A stretch of DNA of 5,587 bases from Oscillospiraceae bacterium (GTDB lineage: Bacteria; Bacillota; Clostridia; Oscillospirales; UBA929): the NCBI GenBank assembly GCA_031282535.1, contig JAITDM010000291.1, forward strand, positions 1 to 5,587. The letters run 5' to 3'. The first letter of the stretch is position 1, and every line of letters starts with the position of its first letter. The notes beneath the pieces were generated by a model that made no database searches, had not been told where the DNA came from, and saw only the letters and a list, made by a program, of their open reading frames with translations. Positions 3,287 to 5,587 of this stretch are shown one piece after another. The translations under genes and the position numbers were made by a program.

Positions 3287-5587
3287 TTACACCGAGGGTA
3301 TGACGACGCCCCCCTCCGGCGTGGCGGAACCGGGCCAGCCGGGGTACGGCGGGACGTCCGGCGGCGCGCGCGGGGGCGTCGGCGTCGGCATGTCGGGCGT
3401 GTCCGGCATGTCCGGCATGTCCGGCACATCCGGCCAGGTCGGATTGTTCTGGTCCGGATTGTCGTTCGAAGCGCCCGGGTCATCCGGATACCAAGGATAC
3501 CAGGGCGCGTCCGGGTCGTCCGGATACCCCGGCGGGAATTCATCGGGCGGCGCGTTCGGGTCCACCGGCGGTTCCTCATTCAGGTGGATCTGGCAAAAAT
3601 CGTTCGGCAGCGTCCCGCCCTCCGGCGCGACAGGCCGCGCGGGGGGATAGAACCCCTCCGGCACCGGGCCCACGGTGGAATCCCCGCCCTCCACGAAGTA
3701 GCGGACGCGGTAGGCCTCATCCGCGACGGCGACGCCGGCGATCGGCAGGTTGCGCTCGATGTCCAGCAGCGCGATCTCCCGCAGATTCTCCTCCGGGCAG
3801 TAGGGCGTGGCCAGCAGGCCGCTCTCGCCGTCCACCTTCACCGCGACGTGCGCCGTGCAGGAACTTCTGGGCACGTCGTCCTTGTAAAAGACCCCGGTGG
3901 CGACCCGGCTGCCGCGCGGGTCCATCCGGCACAAGTCCGTGGGCACGAGACCGCTGTCCAGACAGTAGGACGCCTGGACGGTATTTTCGATCGTGAAGAA
4001 CTCCTGGGTCTCCAGGTTTTCGTGCAGGCGGTCCATGACGAGTTTCCAGATGGAGAGCGCCGGATTTGTCGAACTTTCGAGCTGTATTTTCTTCGGGTCG
4101 TCGAAGCCGAACCAGACGCCGCCGCAGTAGTAGGGCGTGTAGCCGACAAACCAGCGGTCGAAGTCGTCGGAAGTCGTGCCCGTCTTGCCGGCGGCCGGCT
4201 GTCCGTTTTCCAGCTTGGCGCGCGAACCGGTGCCCGCGCGGACGACGTTTTGCAGGCAGTTGTTCATATACCAGGCGTTTTTCTCGTCAAACGCCACGAT
4301 GGTCTCCGGCTCGTTTTCGAGCACCACATTGCCCTTGGCGTCGTACACGACGGTGTATGTGCGCGGCCTGGTGTAGACCCCGTGGTTGGGGAAGGCGGCG
4401 TAAGCCGCGGTGAGCTCCAGCACGCTGACGCCGCGCGTGAGGCCGCCCAACGCGAGCGGCGCGTAGTCCTCGTCCTCCGGCGTGAGGGTCGTGATCCCCA
4501 GCTTCTCGATGAGGAAATTGTAAGAGAGCTGCGGCGTCAGCTTGTGCAGGATCTGCACGGACGGGGCGTTGCGCGAGTTTGTGATGGCGTTCAGCACCGT
4601 GACGAGCCCCAGGTATTTCCCGCCCGAATTCCTGGGCCAGGCGCTGCCGCGCCGCTCGGAAAACGGCACGTCGTCGATCACGGAGTACGGCGTGATGAGG
4701 CCGTACTGCATGGCCGGCCCGTAGACGGACACCGGCTTGATGGAGGAGCCCGGCTGGCGCGTGGAACGCGTGGCCCGGTTGAGCAGCAGCGCGCCCTTCT
4801 TTACGCCGAGGCCGCCCTCCAGCCCGAGGACGTCGCCGGTGTAGGGGTCCATGATCACCATGGCGCTCTGCGGCTTCTCCACCCCCTTCACTTTGGGGAC
4901 GTTCTCCTCGTTCGTGAACACCTCGTCCATCGCGGCCTGCACGTCCATGTCGATCGTGGCGTAGATGTGGTAGCCGCCGCCGAGCACGAGCTCCTGCGCG
5001 AGAAATTTGGAGATGCCTTTCTGCTCGACGAGGTCCTGCACCACGTCGTTGAAGACCTGGTCGACGAAGTAGGACCGTTTGCTCTCCACCTCCGCGCGCC
5101 GTTTGGTAGAAAATGTCAGTTTCTGCTTCACAGCCGCGTCGTGTTCGGCCTTGGAGATGACCTCCTGACGGCGCATCTCGTCCAGGATGACCTCCTGGCG
5201 TTTTTTGTTTTTGTCCGGGTTTTGCAGGGGGTCGTAGCGGGTGGGGGAATTGGTGATGCCGATGATACAGGCCGCCTCCGCGAGGGTGATGTCGGAGAGT
5301 TCCTTATCAAAATAGGTGCGCGCCGCCGTTTTGACGCCGTAACAGCCCTGTCCGAAGTAGCTGGTGTTGAGGTACCACTCCAAAATCCGTTCTTTGGAAT
5401 TGTGCTTTTCAAACTCCAGCGCGCGCAGGATCTCGGTGAGCTTGCGCCTGATCGTGACTTCTTTTTCCCCCGTCAGGTTTTTGATGAGCTGCTGTGTGAT
5501 CGTCGAGCCGCCGTACGTGGAGCCGTCGGCCTTGAGCTGCTCCACAAAGGCGCCCGCCGTGCGTTTCCAGTCCACGCCCCGGTGGCT
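3287..5587 (-). CDS. ponA: Class A penicillin-binding protein, PBP1A-type (partial, N-terminus off window)
   Basis: This is a bifunctional cell-wall synthase: a GT51 glycosyltransferase domain polymerises lipid II into glycan and a transpeptidase domain cross-links the peptides, outside the membrane. The frame is open to the window edge; 766 residues are visible, starting SHRGVDWKRTAGAF. The cytoplasmic tail, membrane anchor and first GT51 catalytic motif (ED-K-RFY) are missing. Visible GT51 motifs are GGSTITQQ (about 26-33), RRKLTEILRALEFE, KERILEWYLN and YGVKTAARTYF. Transpeptidase motifs are SSIK (nucleophile Ser281, Lys284), SRN (338-340) and KTGT (468-471). After about residue 530 come pairs of cysteines (CLDSGLVPTDLC, CTAHV, YCPEE, DFCQIH), a pattern I recall from clostridial PBPs. 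The last 120 residues are a low-complexity Pro/Asp/Tyr-rich tail with PDMP repeats, probably disordered and wall-exposed. It is followed by thyA without a standard terminator. Confidence 0.95.
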   Translation of the reverse strand, partial: SHRGVDWKRTAGAFVEQLKADGSTYGGSTITQQLIKNLTGEKEVTIRRKLTEILRALEFEKHNSKERILEWYLNTSYFGQGCYGVKTAARTYFDKELSDITLAEAACIIGITNSPTRYDPLQNPDKNKKRQEVILDEMRRQEVISKAEHDAAVKQKLTFSTKRRAEVESKRSYFVDQVFNDVVQDLVEQKGISKFLAQELVLGGGYHIYATIDMDVQAAMDEVFTNEENVPKVKGVEKPQSAMVIMDPYTGDVLGLEGGLGVKKGALLLNRATRSTRQPGSSIKPVSVYGPAMQYGLITPYSVIDDVPFSERRGSAWPRNSGGKYLGLVTVLNAITNSRNAPSVQILHKLTPQLSYNFLIEKLGITTLTPEDEDYAPLALGGLTRGVSVLELTAAYAAFPNHGVYTRPRTYTVVYDAKGNVVLENEPETIVAFDEKNAWYMNNCLQNVVRAGTGSRAKLENGQPAAGKTGTTSDDFDRWFVGYTPYYCGGVWFGFDDPKKIQLESSTNPALSIWKLVMDRLHENLETQEFFTIENTVQASYCLDSGLVPTDLCRMDPRGSRVATGVFYKDDVPRSSCTAHVAVKVDGESGLLATPYCPEENLREIALLDIERNLPIAGVAVADEAYRVRYFVEGGDSTVGPVPEGFYPPARPVAPEGGTLPNDFCQIHLNEEPPVDPNAPPDEFPPGYPDDPDAPWYPWYPDDPGASNDNPDQNNPTWPDVPDMPDMPDTPDMPTPTPPRAPPDVPPYPGWPGSATPEGGVVIPSV
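3387..3431 (-). repeat. 9-bp tandem repeats coding for PDMP-type tripeptides in the PBP tail
   Basis: Five consecutive 9-bp units (GGCATGTCG, GGCGTGTCC, GGCATGTCC, GGCATGTCC, GGCACATCC on the plus strand) encode a run of Asp-x-Pro tripeptides (PDVPDMPDMPDTPDMP). The third and fourth units are identical, which points to recent slippage. The period of nine keeps the frame, so the tail length may vary among strains. Confidence 0.85.

Noticed and set aside
2379..3650. Long plus-strand reading frame of 423 codons with Gly/Ser-rich collagen-like end
   Set aside because: It runs antisense to thyA and the PBP tail. Its Gly/Ser repeats are the mirror of the Pro/Asp repeats, and it has no family resemblance.

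Overview
This window looks like chromosomal DNA from a GC-rich, anaerobic, spore-forming Clostridia-type Firmicute. The sporulation channel gene spoVAC implies endospores. An activase for class III ribonucleotide reductase implies anaerobic growth. A B. subtilis-like ThyA and a class A penicillin-binding protein (PBP) with a Cys-containing, Pro/Asp-rich tail fit the same group. An Oscillospiraceae-like gut lineage is a guess from GC content and gene style, not something the sequence proves.

Every supported gene is on the minus strand, so transcription runs from high to low coordinates. The order is: class A PBP (3287-5587, N-terminus cut by the window edge), thyA (2397-3227), folA (1858-2355), spoVAC (1259-1699), nrdG (634-1143), a truncated ATP-binding/winged-helix protein (139-627), and the first 23 codons of a probable AAA/RecF-like ATPase (1-71). 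ThyA makes dTMP and oxidises methylene-tetrahydrofolate to dihydrofolate, which FolA recycles. NrdG activates the enzyme that makes dNTPs without oxygen. The core of the window is therefore a deoxynucleotide-supply cluster, with a spore-membrane gene inside it and a cell-wall synthase upstream.

Intergenic DNA is short; no gap exceeds 300 bases. Three gaps hold structure. A perfect 8-bp-stem palindrome lies between the PBP and thyA. Nested and interleaved inverted repeats lie before spoVAC. An AT-rich promoter with two NrdR-box-like sites lies before nrdG, and it suggests the true nrdG start is downstream of the first ATG.

At about position 630 the character changes sharply. The DNA from 1 to 627 is much less GC-rich, and the first gene in it lacks its normal N-terminal half, beginning 6 bases after the nrdG stop. 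This looks like a deletion or insertion breakpoint at the edge of an accessory region, possibly a mobile or defence island continuing past position 1. I did not find a convincing complete new system. The most useful leads are the NrdR-type operator, the breakpoint with its orphan winged-helix fragment, and the two structured intergenic elements.
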